A stretch of DNA of 64,000 nt from Filosporella fistucella (taxonomy: Eukaryota > Ascomycota > Leotiomycetes > Helotiales). A program made the position numbers and the translations under genes. This document shows, piece by piece, positions 34,803 through 47,200 of this stretch (the first letter of the stretch is position 1; each line of letters starts with the position of its first letter). Where the stretch lies: positions 1-64,000 of the forward strand of contig JAQJZZ010000007.1 in NCBI GenBank assembly GCA_030077755.1, given 5' to 3'. The notes under the pieces are model-generated. The model saw only the letters and a program-made list of their open reading frames with translations. It did no database searches and was not told the origin of the DNA.

Positions 34803-35984
34803 ATTGCTCAGCTCTGGCTCTCTAAGCTCAGAGTGTCCAACAGATATTTATATCAAGAGATGACTAGCAGGTGATTGATGGAATTTAATTTGTGTGGCGC
34901 CATTTCGACACCAACCCCTGGTCACCGCAACTGTGCTCGTGGCCGAAATGCCCACAGATAAGGATGACTGACCATGCCAGTCCGACTACAACACTTGCTG
35001 ACGTTGATCCTAGTACTTCATCGGCCACAGTGGATTCCAATCGACTCACCAGCCAGCTAATTTAATCCCATCAGAGTCGTTCCCGTCGGAATTACCGAGC
35101 GCCAGAATTGAACTCAACAACCGTTGCGCAATCTCCACATCCCCACAAAATTACATTAGTTTCTCAGCCCTACGACATGGGCGAGGATGTTGTACGGTGT
35201 GTCCACGTCCAGCTAAGCTTTCACGGCCAAGGAAATAGTGTTATGCCCGACAGGGCGACGTCTTGGCACTGCTCCTTTGTTATGAAATGCGTCTGAGTGG
35301 TGGTAACCTGTGTCAATTTACTAATACTAAGCAGACTCTGCACCACCAATGGCAGTATTGCTAGAACTATAGTGCGTTGCAACAGAGATATGAGCTCAAT
35401 GATATAGCATTGATAGTCATATGTGAGATGATAACCTCCCCAGTTTTATATAAATCCGTATTTACGTGCATTAACAGAGAGAGAGAGAGAGAGAGAAATC
35501 AAGAGATTCGGTTTTCGTGACTTGCAATGTACCGGATTTTGTTAGCTATCTGGTAACATGCATATAACTATAAGCAAGGTCGTAATCTCATTGGTTCAAC
35601 GTACGAGAAGGAGTACTCCTTAGTGTCGGCATAGATTTCCTAGATTAGTAGTTTTAAACTACGTGGTATCAGCCCCATAATAAAGAATCAGCTCAATGCT
35701 TACCCTAATACTAGAAGTGTGATCCCACTGGCTCACCTATCTGCAAGGTAATAGGTGCAAACCTAGAAATAAACTTATAAGATATCAATGGTTACATTCG
35801 GGATTCTAGTCATTCATTCGTGGAAATGTCACTGATATGCCTATGTCAAGGGGAATTTGAACTCATGAAAACACATAAATATCCTACATCTCCTCGAGAT
35901 AGAATCTTTATCCATCAGATTTTGATCATCGTTCTTATCCATTGCCCTCAACTACTATAGTCTCCTTTCCCCTTCTATTTCAAA
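34803..35984. other. Intergenic region between divergent HET and secreted-protein genes
   Basis: About 1.2 kb serving as shared upstream region for the HET gene (minus) and the next gene (plus). Contains a (GA)n microsatellite at about 35480-35497. No gene supported; short open frames here look random. Confidence 0.5.
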
Positions 35985-37206
35985 ATGAGATTCTCTACCT
36001 TTTCGATACTGGGGGGTCTCTCTACAACTGTCTCGGCTTTTGTTATTAGTGGAACTGATCTGCTAGAGCGACGAGGTTCCTCTGAGCATGTGCTTCTCTG
36101 TAATTGTAATTACCAAGGCCTACCATGGTCAGATGTGGCATATGTAAGTCAAACCTTCTCTAGTATTGTTCCCTATTTTTCTAAACTAGCCAGTACTCAG
36201 GCACTCCCTCTGGAAGTCCGGCGGCTTCGGTTGTCTCCTCTGATGACAGCCATGGCACCACTTGGTGGGAAGGATCCCAACAATCTGTCACCTTCTCTGA
36301 TGGCAACGTCTTCACTTGGTACATTCCAGGCCAGGTAGCCGTTGGCACTTACGCAGGCACAGCACATGCAAATCAGGGACAATTCTATTGTTACAACAAG
36401 TGGAATGAATTCTCGTTCACCACCGCTGCTGGATCTACCTGTACTGTCGTCTATGACTGCAACCATACCACTCCACCTACCAATGTTCCAGGAGACGAAA
36501 CCCTGATCTACTACGATCTTGATGCGAATTATGTTTCTTTCCCCCCGGCTTTTACCACGAGCCCCTACGACATATTCAACCATGTCTTCTCCCAATTCGA
36601 CAACAACGCAGGTCAAACCGTTAACGACAACTCCATTGACCTCGGTAACGGTGTCTCTATTTCATTCACTGGTAATGGAGAGATTGCTGGCACCACCCTC
36701 GTAGGAATGTCCAAGGTCCTGAGAGATGTTATAAGCAAGCAGGATGGCCTAATTAAGTCCTGGACTCAGAGCGAGAAGACCACGTGTCAGATTCCGTGCG
36801 AGCACGGCCAATGCTGCGGATGGAATTACCAGGACGTGAATTACTGGCAAATGGCACAGTCGGTTACTGTGTATGCGGGGAACTCTGCTTCAAAATCGGA
36901 TCAGGGGAAATTATGTAAGCTACCTTTTTTCTGTCTCTATGCATTACCTTCTCTTGCTGCCTTTCTTCTTTGTCTTGCTTTTCTCTATTTGTCGACATCA
37001 AAATTAGACTATCAACATTCATAACCAAAGTTTTACTAATATCTCTAGCATACACTATTACATACACTCCACCAGCGGCAGACTGCACATTACTTAATAT
37101 TCTTGCTAGTGCTCTTGGAATAGCAAGTTTAGTTCCAGATGTGGGGGCTATCTTTGGAGCGATGGGATCGGGTGTGGGTATTGTGTCCTCCAAGGATGGA
37201 TGTTAA
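35985..37206 (+). CDS. Secreted protein of unknown function, three exons
   Basis: Exons 35985-36143, 36194-36914 and 37049-37206 join in frame to 345 residues. Introns have GTAAGT/CAG and GTAAGC/TAG ends, and TACTAAT serves as branch site in the second. Residues 1-18 (MRFSTFSILGGLSTTVSA) form a signal peptide. The mature part has paired cysteines (CNCNY, TCTVVYDCN, TCQIPCEHGQCCGWN) and Trp/Gly/Asn-rich stretches, consistent with an extracellular disulfide-bonded protein. The third exon encodes a hydrophobic tail (about residues 310-340, LLNILASALGIASLVPD) that could anchor the protein or mark a precursor. I do not recognise the family. The gene diverges from the HET gene. Confidence 0.82.
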
Positions 37207-37853
37207 GTGATATGATATTTGCTTGGTTACAGAACGGACAAAGTGCAGTCAGCCTCTTATTATTCCACCCACTATATCTTTACTAGTTAGCTTTATGAGA
37301 TCTACCAGTATAGCCTTATTTTATAATTCAAAAGTCTTGTCATTGCATTTCGAGATGGTGACACTTTAAAGTGCTCAGTTCAAACAGATTGCAGTCGAAA
37401 GTTTGCTGTGAGCACCACCAATGTAGCGTATCCCTTCTCTAAATTCGTTCGTCACTCATTAGCTGAAATCAGCTCGGGCTCGGATCGATGCCGCCTTTGC
37501 GTAGGATGACCTGTGCAAGGTACGGATTTAGGGTGCATGTTGGTTGTTGAAAACCCTTGGCAGATAAGCTAGACTCGGAGAAAGTTGCTTCGCATGATGA
37601 CTTAGGACTTGAACCCATGAATTCTTGACATCCCTTCGGAAAAACTTTGTATTGTATTACAAACATTCCCTCGCGCATACTTTCTCATGATTGCAAATAC
37701 TCGATCAGATACGACTTCCCTCCATCAAATACACGATGTCCAGTGGTATAAAGGCAGCCTCCTTCCTTATCGACACGTCACATTAAACCATCTTCTCATC
37801 ACACTCCTAAACACTTACAACATTCATTGAACTAGCTGCTTCTCGTATCAAAA
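37207..37853. other. Intergenic region upstream of the dehydrogenase gene
   Basis: About 650 bp of normal base composition with no supported gene. The proximal 120 bp before 37854 is C/T-rich and A-rich near the start codon (TATCAAAAATGG), as in many fungal promoters. Confidence 0.4.
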
Positions 37854-38899
37854 ATGGTATCCTGGGCTATCACCGGCGCAACAAGAGGTATAGGCGTAAG
37901 TCTCCATATCAAACTTCTTCCAAGACTAATCATTCGCAGTTCGAGTTTGTCAATAATCTTGTGAGTGAAATCAGCCATCTCAAAGATATACTAATTATAC
38001 CAGTCGACCAATCCAAATGATCAAGTGTTCGCCCTCATTCGAAGCCTGGAAACTGCAGGTCCTCTCAAGAAGCTTGCTGCAAGGCGCCCGAATATCCACA
38101 TCATCGTCACCGACCTCTCCGACTCGAAAAGGTTGGCTGAAGCTGCCGCTGAAGTTTCTAAAACCACGTCCGGTTCTCTTGATGTCTTAATTCTCAATGC
38201 AAGCTCAGCAGGGCCAGAGACCAGCGCACTTACACCAACTGCTTTGTGAGTAATTAGTCTTCCCGAGTTCCAATCTAACAAAGTGTAGCCACGGAAAAGA
38301 TGAGGCTTTGGAGAATGATATCACCGAGAATGTAGGCGCACCCCCTCAATTTTGCAAAAGCTAACTCTGCAGTTCAAAACAAATGTCATCAATAATATCT
38401 TCATCATAAACTCTTTCGTCGATCTCGTTCGTAAGGGCAAGGAAAAGAAAATCATATTTCTTTCCAGTCAAGGTGGAGATGTCGAGTTCACTCGTATCAC
38501 CGGCTTTCCAAATGTGATGGGATATTCTGCTGCCAAGGCTGGCATGATGGTCGTCATAGCCAAGTACAGTGCTGAACTTGCTCAATATGGCATCAAGACA
38601 CTTTCTATAAGCCCAGGATGGGTAAACACAGAATCTGGTAGGTCAATGAGGAATTGTGCGGACATCACTGACCCAATATAGCTCAAGCAGTTACAGGAAA
38701 TCCAGAAGTCCGGAAATTTGTGCTCGGTTTATTTCATAAGATTGACCCAAATGTCAATGGACCTGCTCCAGTTGATGAAGCAGTCGCAAGTATGCTTCAA
38801 GTGATTCAAGGCTTGACGGAAGCAGACAGCGGGAAGTTTTTGACTCATCACGGAAAGAATGCTTTCGGTGACGGCGGGAAAAATGTTGATTGGTTCTAG
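37854..38899 (+). CDS. Short-chain dehydrogenase/reductase (SDR), six exons
   Basis: Exons 37854-37895, 37940-37960, 38004-38245, 38289-38331, 38373-38637 and 38682-38899 sum to 831 bp and 276 residues, all phases matching. All five introns have GT...AG ends and are 41-44 bp. It is a classical cytosolic NAD(P)-dependent SDR: cofactor motif TGATRGIG (residues 7-14), LILNASS in the NNAG position, catalytic Ser in IFLSSQGG, the YSAAK motif (Tyr and Lys) and SPGWVNT after it. Length is normal for the family (about 250-280). The substrate cannot be read from the sequence. It ends 43 bp from the convergent transcription-factor gene; the two are not obviously a cluster. Confidence 0.92.
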
Positions 38900-38942
38900 T
38901 ATATCTGGCCGCGAATATCTTGATAGAATTTCAATAGATACT

Positions 38943-40646
38943 TCATGCAAATGGTGGCATGAATGGAACCCTACTAATGACCGCATCGAAAATTGTGATA
39001 TAGTCAACTTCGCTCTCAGAAAGATCATACTGATTCCAGACAGCTTCAACCAAATGCTGAATAAAATGAACATGACTTGATCTTCGTCTTCGATCATTCC
39101 CACTTTGTTCGAAGACCTTCAGGATAGCAAGTCGCTGCTCATCGTCAACTGCTTCACACCCAATAATGAACAGTGGCCAAGCATGCTGGCATGTGGACAT
39201 CTTGGTCAATAAAAATATCCCCTCCCGTACAAGCCGTCTATGATGGAATTCTTCTCCTGAAACGTGGTGAACCGCCCGATTGAGATATATCAAACAGGCG
39301 AGACGATGAAGGTCAGAGACCATGTTATCTCGGTCTCTCAGAGATGTATAAGTAGGGCCATAATCTCCCACTGCTCTGGAAATGTCCAGCTCCAGTACAT
39401 TCATACGTTTCTCACTACTCGCGTTCATCTCTGGTGCTGGCATTATAGCTTGCCTACACGCATGTACAAGGAGTTGGAGCACATCAACCGGACAGCCGAT
39501 TTCGTTCTCTACCTGCCAAATTATCAATCAGTGTCCAATAAATCAGGGAAGCAATTACCTTTGAAATGTTCCCCTCGATCCCTATATGTGATCTTGCTAT
39601 CGGTTCAAAACCGCAACCTTGATACGGTACATGCCAATGCCTAACTGTAAATTCTGCAATGACTTCATGATAATATATCCAGTCGAGGAAGACTGAGTAC
39701 TCTTTTCGAACCAGCTTTTTAATTGCGGGTGACGTGTTGATGATCCTTTTCACTGCACATAAAAATACAACCCAACTCCCTTTTGAGTTAGTGTCGAGGG
39801 AGAGCTATGACTATTAGTCAAACTGAGAAAACATATGGGCCGTGATACATTACCTCGTAGTGATACAAAAGCATCATTACCATCAAATTTTGAAGTAGCG
39901 CGCTCTCATCGAGGGAAGTTATCAGCTCTTGAATCGATGATACGGCAAGATATTTATAGCGAAAGCTCTTTGAGCTACCTTGAAGCTGAAGTGATGCAAG
40001 AGCAAATATGCTTTGTAGAACTGGATTGTTCTGATCGGAAGGATTTGAGAATGCAACTCTGAAGATTAATTGTGCCAAAGCCTCCCCGTCGGTTGGTCCA
40101 AGTATCAATGATCTTGATTCGGCAACTGGCTTTGTCAGAATGTTTGTGAAAATGTTACTTAAACATACAAAATTGTAGCCAGTGCGACTGCTCCTTGCTA
40201 ACAATAGTGGACGACAGATATCTTGGGCTTGGTACTTTCATAGTACGAAGGTATCGAACTATGAACAAAATCCGTCAGCATCAAGTAACTTCCTTATATA
40301 TCAAAGTTTTATCTACCAGAAGTCTTCCCATTTCCTAGTTCCTCCGAGAGTGAGAGGTCCCAAGATGATGAATTCAAGAATCCCTTGATATTTGATTGAA
40401 GAGAAATTGCTGTGTCCCCTGAGGTTATAGCTCTTCGTCTATCGCCATCTCGAGGCCAGGACAGCTGGATGCCGTGGCCTTCACAAGTCCGCCGTGCCTT
40501 CGTGCAATTACCACATCTCGGCAGCTGTAGGTCACACCGAACCTTCCTCTCTATTTACAAGTACAGATCAGCACATCAGCCATCATATGGCAGGTTATCA
40601 ACGTGAGGTACTTACTTCTGCAAGTCCAGCAACCTTTTACCCCCAT
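38943..40646 (-). CDS. Zn2Cys6 transcription factor, six exons
   Basis: Exons 40646-40616, 40550-40317, 40258-40169, 40125-39849, 39775-39559 and 39512-38943 sum to 1419 bp (472 residues) in a consistent phase. Residues 6-33 contain the binuclear zinc cluster with the exact C-x2-C-x6-C-x6-C-x2-C-x6-C spacing (CWTCRKRKVRCD, then RCGNC), followed by ARRTCEGHGIQLSWPRDGDR, common in this fungal family. The remainder is the helical fungal-specific regulatory region, ending PFMPPFA. Acts in the nucleus as a DNA-binding regulator; targets unknown. Intron 3 is only 43 bp (branch CTGAC, acceptor CAG). The intron 4 boundaries (39848-39776) are chosen for phase and are the least certain. Convergent with the SDR gene. 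Confidence 0.85.
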
Positions 40647-41170
40647 GGCGGACCCCTTGACGCCTATCCTCCAAATCTTAGAAGCTAGGAGTCCTTATCA
40701 AAACTGATGTGACTACCTAGCGACCAAATAATTTTCACAAACATGACGTGAGTTCAATATGAATACAGCCTGAAGGTGACTTTACATCGCACCGTAAGCA
40801 TGCTGCTGCAGATCTCTCCGTCGCGCCCTATCATGTTATTGAAGTATTTCGCCGCTTACTCATCAGATGCAACTTTCTCCGAAAGATGGGGCGTCTCGGC
40901 TGTGGGGGCAACCATCTTCTGCTCCAGTTGCTCCAATCATAAATCAACTCGTTGCGATAGAGGATAATTCCAGATAAGAAATGAGAAGGCTTCTTCATCA
41001 CGTTGACTGTGTACAGGCAAATGATCAAGCTTGTCATCCACAATTTGCTCAAATTGACCCTGCTTCAAATCTACGCAAGCTTCCCAAAATAATAAAGCAT
41101 CAAACAAAATTGAGTAGAATATTCTTAGTATAACCCTAATAGAGTGTCAAGACTGATTCTATCTATATAT
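40647..41170. other. Intergenic region before element C copy 2
   Basis: About 520 bp upstream of the transcription factor gene. No gene supported. A 73-codon minus-strand open frame at 40831-41052 has no recognisable features and is probably chance. Confidence 0.4.
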
Positions 41171-41367
41171 TGTAAATAGAACCACAAATAATATAAATAA
41201 TAAAAAGGGTAAGCAGCTGGTGGTCTTTAGTAATTATGGCATTATTGTCTAAGTCTCTAAGTATAGAAGGTCGAGCCCTGGAATAATATAATAAAACACT
41301 AGAAAATAGCCGAACACGTGCCACACGTGACTAGTATAATAAACACTGATTTTAGAGCCCTTTTACA
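41171..41367 (-). repeat. 3' LTR of element C copy 2
   Basis: 197 bp; matches 50473-50669 with few substitutions. Preceded on its coding strand by a purine tract. Confidence 0.93.
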
Positions 41368-44200
41368 CTTGCCCCCACCCAGTTTTATTAAACGAGTACG
41401 TTTAAGTCTTCCAAAATAGGCCCAAATAACTCTAATTATAAGGAAATGCTCAAAAGAATAAAGTAATCCCTAATATTAAAACCTAAAAAGAAAATATCCC
41501 GTGACCTTCCTTAAAAGTTTACTTTTAAAGAATAGCGGACAATTGGCTATTTATTCTTAATTCTAGGCTCACATGGCTTCTCATAGCGTATATAAACCCT
41601 CTTATTCCTTTTAACCTCTTAAACTTAACATTTTTCCTATTTTCTTTATAACTTTTCGCCTACCTCTTTTATAGTGGCCTATGGCAATAATGATCCTTCC
41701 TTAAATACCCTTATTGCTATTGCTATCCTCAATTATAAAGGTCTATTGCTAAGGTAGGTAATAAAAAGATGCGCTAATAATAAATCGAGATTTTTATAAT
41801 TACGGGGTATAATAATACTTGAAGATAAACACTTTTGGCCTTTTATTAAAGCTAAGTTTTGCCATCTAATATATCTTTTATCCCTTCTTTAACTTTTTAT
41901 CAAGTCTTGCTCCTTTATTAATAATTATTATCGCTATTTAATATTATCATTATCGTTTGGCGCTCTCTTAAAGTAATCGAATTAGGGTAATTATATAAGC
42001 TAAGTACCACTTTATTATAATAGTCTCATGGTAATCACGCATAGGGTTTTCACACTCGCCTAAGGTAGCTAATATGTCCTTAGTTAATCTTAGGCCAAAT
42101 ATGGTTTCTTTTACGGTTAATTGATTTAAAAGTATAAATATAAGGTTTAAAAAGTGCCCGGGCACCTCCCTTATAGCTATAATAACTTAATAAGTTTAAT
42201 AAGCTTTTATTATAAAAGCAAATAGCCAAAGTCCATAATAGCCAGCCACTAATTAAAGATATATTTCCTCTATTAAAGGAGATATCCTTAAAATTTGCAT
42301 TAATAATCCTTTAAGAGTTTTACGTTTATTAAAGAAACTTTAGTGACGATAACGTTCTTAACCGTGAATAAGTCTCTCTCATATTCTCGCACGGATCCAT
42401 AAAGAGGCACTCTCCCTAGCGAAAGCCAAAGGTGCATGTAATATAGGATAAGCTATTGAGATAAGTATAATATAAAAAAAAAAGAAGCTATTAAGCCCTC
42501 TATAAAAACTCTTAATATATACCAACCAGGGTAATATACCGCTATTTGAACATATAAAGCACGCCTTGCATAGCTTAAATAACCTATGAAAGGCACTTTA
42601 TGGAAATAGAGGCTTAATATACTTTTAATCCCTTAACCCATAATTTGGCACTAGCTAAAAAGATCCTTATAAAACTCTTTATAATAATAAAAATAAATAA
42701 TATTATAAGGATAAGCAAAGAAATATAAGGAAAATAATTAAACTGGCTGCGCTACTAGTGCTTACCGACATTTACCTATTTATATAGAGCCCTATTACCT
42801 AATACCTCATTATCCCATATATACATTTAAATTCGAGGTTCTCATTTGAGGTTATTAACCTATTTATATCCTAACCACTAATATATAAGTCAAAGTTATT
42901 AAAGGAAGGAAGGATTAAAGGAAGGAAGGAAGGATAGAAAATGGAATCTAAGAAATATAAAAGACGGTTAGCCAATTAATTCTCTAATAAGCAGTGTGCT
43001 AAGAAGCTAATGGGGAATATTAATTATTTAAGGGAAAATACTTTATTTTTTAAGCTAGAATAAATGTATTGTAAACCAATTATAAAGATTATTACCTTTT
43101 TAAGTCTTAATAAGGGGTAATTGCTAGCTATAGCTGCTTTTCCTTAAGATTTGAGATGGCGACTATTTAAAATTAAGGGGAATTCCGAGGGCTTTATTTT
43201 ATTTTTAAGGGTTTTTCTTTTAAGGGCTTTCTTAAGATTTACTTCGGTGTGTCTTATAATAGGTTCCTGGTCTAATCCTAGTCTCCTATTACCTTTTTAC
43301 TTTAATTTATTAAAGCAAATCTAATATTAAACCCTTTATGGAATTGTAGTTATAAGAAAGGTGTCCTAAAACCTTACTTAGGGTATAATTGAGATATCTC
43401 CTAATCCTATTTAAAAGAGGTTTAAAGACACCAATTTAAAGCGCTTATAGAGCTTTAGCTCTCCTGCTTATTTATAATTAAAGTCGGCCTCATCTTATAT
43501 ATTAGGGTAACGCGAGCTAATAGATTTTATATAAAAGCAAATAAAGGATATTATATCGGTGTCCTTTATAATTTTTAACTATTAAGGTAATCTTTTAATT
43601 ATCGCATAAGGATAGCGCTTATAGAGCTTTTGATTCTCCCGCTATCTTAAAGAATGGCTCTTGCTTAGGGCTAAGTCGAATATTAATATAGCATTGCCTA
43701 GGCCTAAAGATAGCTAGCTAATTTGGTGTGATTTAAAATGGTCGCCGCTAATAATATTTATTAATTATCGCCCTTAGAGTCTTTATATTTAAATTTATTT
43801 GAGTTATTTAACCCTTTTAAGCTATTGCTATTATTATTATCCTATGCAATAGGGTTTATTATAATAAATCCTTCTCTTCTTTAAATAAACCTCTTTAGCC
43901 TATTTCCTGTAAATAATCCTTATAATTAAATATCATCTAGCTCTTTTAGCTTAAAATATCCTTTTATATTATTTGCTAAGGTAATTCAATAAGGTCCCCT
44001 CTATTGGTATTTGAGTTTAATATTTAAAGATATATTAATTGCCTTCTTTATATTAAGAATTAGAATAATGTTATTAACTTTAAGGCTATGTGTTTATAAT
44101 TTATAAGTTTTATTAAATGCTTCCTTTCCTAATTCCCTAATTCTTCTTTTTCTTAAGGTGATTTCTTTTATGTCTTTATCTCTCAATTTTAGCTATCTTG
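41368..44200 (-). other. 3' internal region of element C, unassigned
   Basis: About 2.8 kb between integrase and the 3' LTR, longer than a gypsy element needs. The minus-strand segment 41968-42240 looks coding: VPGHFLNLIFILLNQ, then ETIFGLRLTKDILATLGE and NPMRDYHETIIIKWY, with stops only at Gln-type codons upstream. I do not recognise the protein. Small GA-rich repeats (AAGGAAGGAAGG) lie near 42901-42932. This may be an accessory frame comparable in position to those of element B, but its extent is unclear. Confidence 0.4.
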
Positions 44201-47200
44201 CTTATATAATTAAAAAATTAACTTGTGTTCTTATTTTCTTTTAACCTAGCATTCTTTAAATAGGATGCTATATCTCTATTAAAAGAATTGCTTCCCTTTT
44301 ATAGAGTAAAAAGAATGATATAATACCGGTTAGTCTATATATGCTAATTTGGCATGCTAATAAAATTAAATAAAATTTCTTGGTTTATTTCTATATCCCT
44401 CCTCTTATTATTTTTACTAGCGATTCTAGAATATCCTTATATTCCCTCTTAATTATTCCGTTTACTTTTAAGTTATATGCTAAAATCTATATTCTTTTAA
44501 TTTTATACTTCTTAGTAAACTCCATAGCAATACCCTTATTTTTTAGACCTCCATTTATTATAAGTTTCTTAAAAATCCCATGCCTATAAATAATATCCTC
44601 CTAAATGAATTTTGCTATTAAAGCGGCGTTTGCTTTTATTAAGGCTCTTCCTTTTAGCTAGCTAAATAAATTATCTTTTATTAAAATGAAGAATTTCTTA
44701 CTATTATCATTTAATATATAGACCACATTAAGACCTATTTTCTACCACATACCAGTTATTTAAGTTATATAAAGTGGCTTATTATACTTTAACCCTAATC
44801 TCATTTAATATTCTTTATAGCTTATGTAAAAGGCTCTATAATTAGCAAATATACTATTTTACTAAAATTTATTCGCGAATCTGCGATATGTCTCTTCTTT
44901 TTTATAATAACCACCCTTAATATAATATTCCGATATGACTTGGTTCCTCTTTTTAGCTCTATTCACGATTAATTTTATTAGGATATCCTTAGAGGCTCTC
45001 TTATAAAGTTGCTAATCTCTAATAATGAAATCCAAGGCTTTATTCTTAAAGATTTTAAATTATAATATAGTTATACCGCCCGGATTTTAGAGTATTATAA
45101 GGAAGGAAGCAATTATTTAAGATTTAGGTAAATAGGATCTATTTAGGTATTGCTTTTAAGTTAATATTATATTATATATTAATATATAATAAATTCTTAC
45201 GTTAATTTAATTATCCAGGTCTTTTTTATTTTCTCTTTCTTCTTTATCTCCTGGGAAAATTGGTCTTTTTAATAGGCCATTTATAGTAGTATTCTTGGTT
45301 CCTAAAATGTATTTAACTTTAAAGTCTATTAATCTCATCCAAGCTATCTAGCGTGTGAGTATTACTCCCGGCAAGTCAAATGCGGCTCCATTTAGCTACG
45401 CTATTAGAATTATAGCGTTTATTTCTAGGATAAAATGCACTCCATATAAATCTCCTCTCATTTTCTTTATAGCTTTTAAGGCACCTCTGCATTCTCATTT
45501 AGTGGCATTATAATTTTATTTAGCTAAAGACTAGAGTCCGCTTTCATATCTGCTTAAATGTCTATTTTTATCTTTATTAAGCTATTAAAGTATAGCACCC
45601 CATCCTTTTAGACTAGCATCCACTATTAAAATAATCTCTCCTAAGTCCTTCCCGTACCTTATTTTTATTAAGGCTAGTGCCGATATTAGCGCATATTAAA
45701 TTATAAGAAGCGCATCTTTTTAAGGTTACTCTCATTTGAAGTCTATTCCTTTTTTTATTAGAGAATATATCGGTTCTATGATTTTAGCATAGTCTTTAAC
45801 CTAAATATAATAGAAAACACAAATGCCTATAAATGCTTTAGCTTTTATGACATTATCGCATTTTAACCATTTTAAAATTTTATTAATTTTGGCTATTTCT
45901 AGGTGTCTCCCTTTTAAATCGGTAATATAGCCAATAATTTTTAAGCCTGGCATGCAGAATTATAATTTGATTCTAATAGTCGCTCTAGCTCTTTTTAATC
46001 TTTTTATTATTAGGTCTAAGTTTTAAAGATATTCTAATATAAAACGTCTAATTCCTAGCGCCACTTCTTTATTATTATAAAAGAAATATAATCCTTTTAC
46101 TCCGATGTTATTTATATATGGTAGCGTGATATATAGCACGTAATTAAGCAAAATCTTATAAATTACTCTATAGAATTATATAATTGAGTTGATATTACCT
46201 TAAGGGAGTCTTATTAACCTAATGAGTCCGATTAGGGTATATATAGCAATTATATCTCTATCCCTGAAATTTAATAATATTTGATTATAGCTAGAAAATA
46301 AGTCTACTAATAATGCTATTATTATTCCTATGAATTCTTCTAAGAACTAGTCTATATTTAATGGAATATTCGCATCCCTAATTATAACTCAATTCATTTT
46401 AATTGCCGCTATAATAAGTCAATAGCTCTTCTTTTCCTTCTTTGCTATTAAGAACCACTTGTTTTTATATGGACCATAATATTATTTTATTACTTCTCTA
46501 TGCATTCTATCTCTTAGCATCTTAATAACTTCTTTATTAAGCGCTTTTGGCACTAGAAATGAGCTTTTTTATTATGCTTAATAAGGAATGGTCTTAATTC
46601 TAAGTGGTAATATAATATCTAAAGTAATAATTCCTATTTTTATCTAGTTAAATATAATAGCTTTCTTATAATTTATAAGTATTTATATGAGTAACCTTCT
46701 TTCTTCGTTTATAATAATTTTTCCCACTATTATCTGCTTTATCCTTTCTATTATAAGTCTACTTCCTAGTATACTAATTATAAATCTTCCTAATATTTAA
46801 TCGTTAAATTCACCTATCTTAATATTTGGCTTCTCATCTTTTAATTTTTTAAGCCAATTAACCAATCCTCCTAGATTCGTTTTATTAGAATCTCCTAAGC
46901 TCACTAGTTAAACCTTATTAGCGACTTTTTTATATGCTATATTGACCTTAAATGGTCTTTGGGGGCAGCGTTGACTTAGATTACCTTCTTTTCTTTTTTT
47001 AATAATAATAATAAAATCATTTACTTTAATAATTCCATTTATTTATATTGCATATATATTAAATTTTGCGTATAATTCCCTTTTTATATTTTTCTTCTTT
47101 TCCTTCCATCTATTACGTCACTTTGACCTCGAATTATTACTTTGCTCTCTATTACTTTAAGAGCTATAATGTATTAATCTTAGGCTTTTAACCTTATTAA

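Noticed and set aside
39752..39853. Alternative intron 4 in the Zn2Cys6 gene using GAG|GTAATG and TGCAG|TG
   Set aside because: That pair breaks the reading phase, whereas 39848-39776 restores it with a CTAAC branch site.
44380..44589. 69-codon plus-strand open frame
   Set aside because: Antisense to the integrase core of element C (LIINGGLKNKGIAMEF region).
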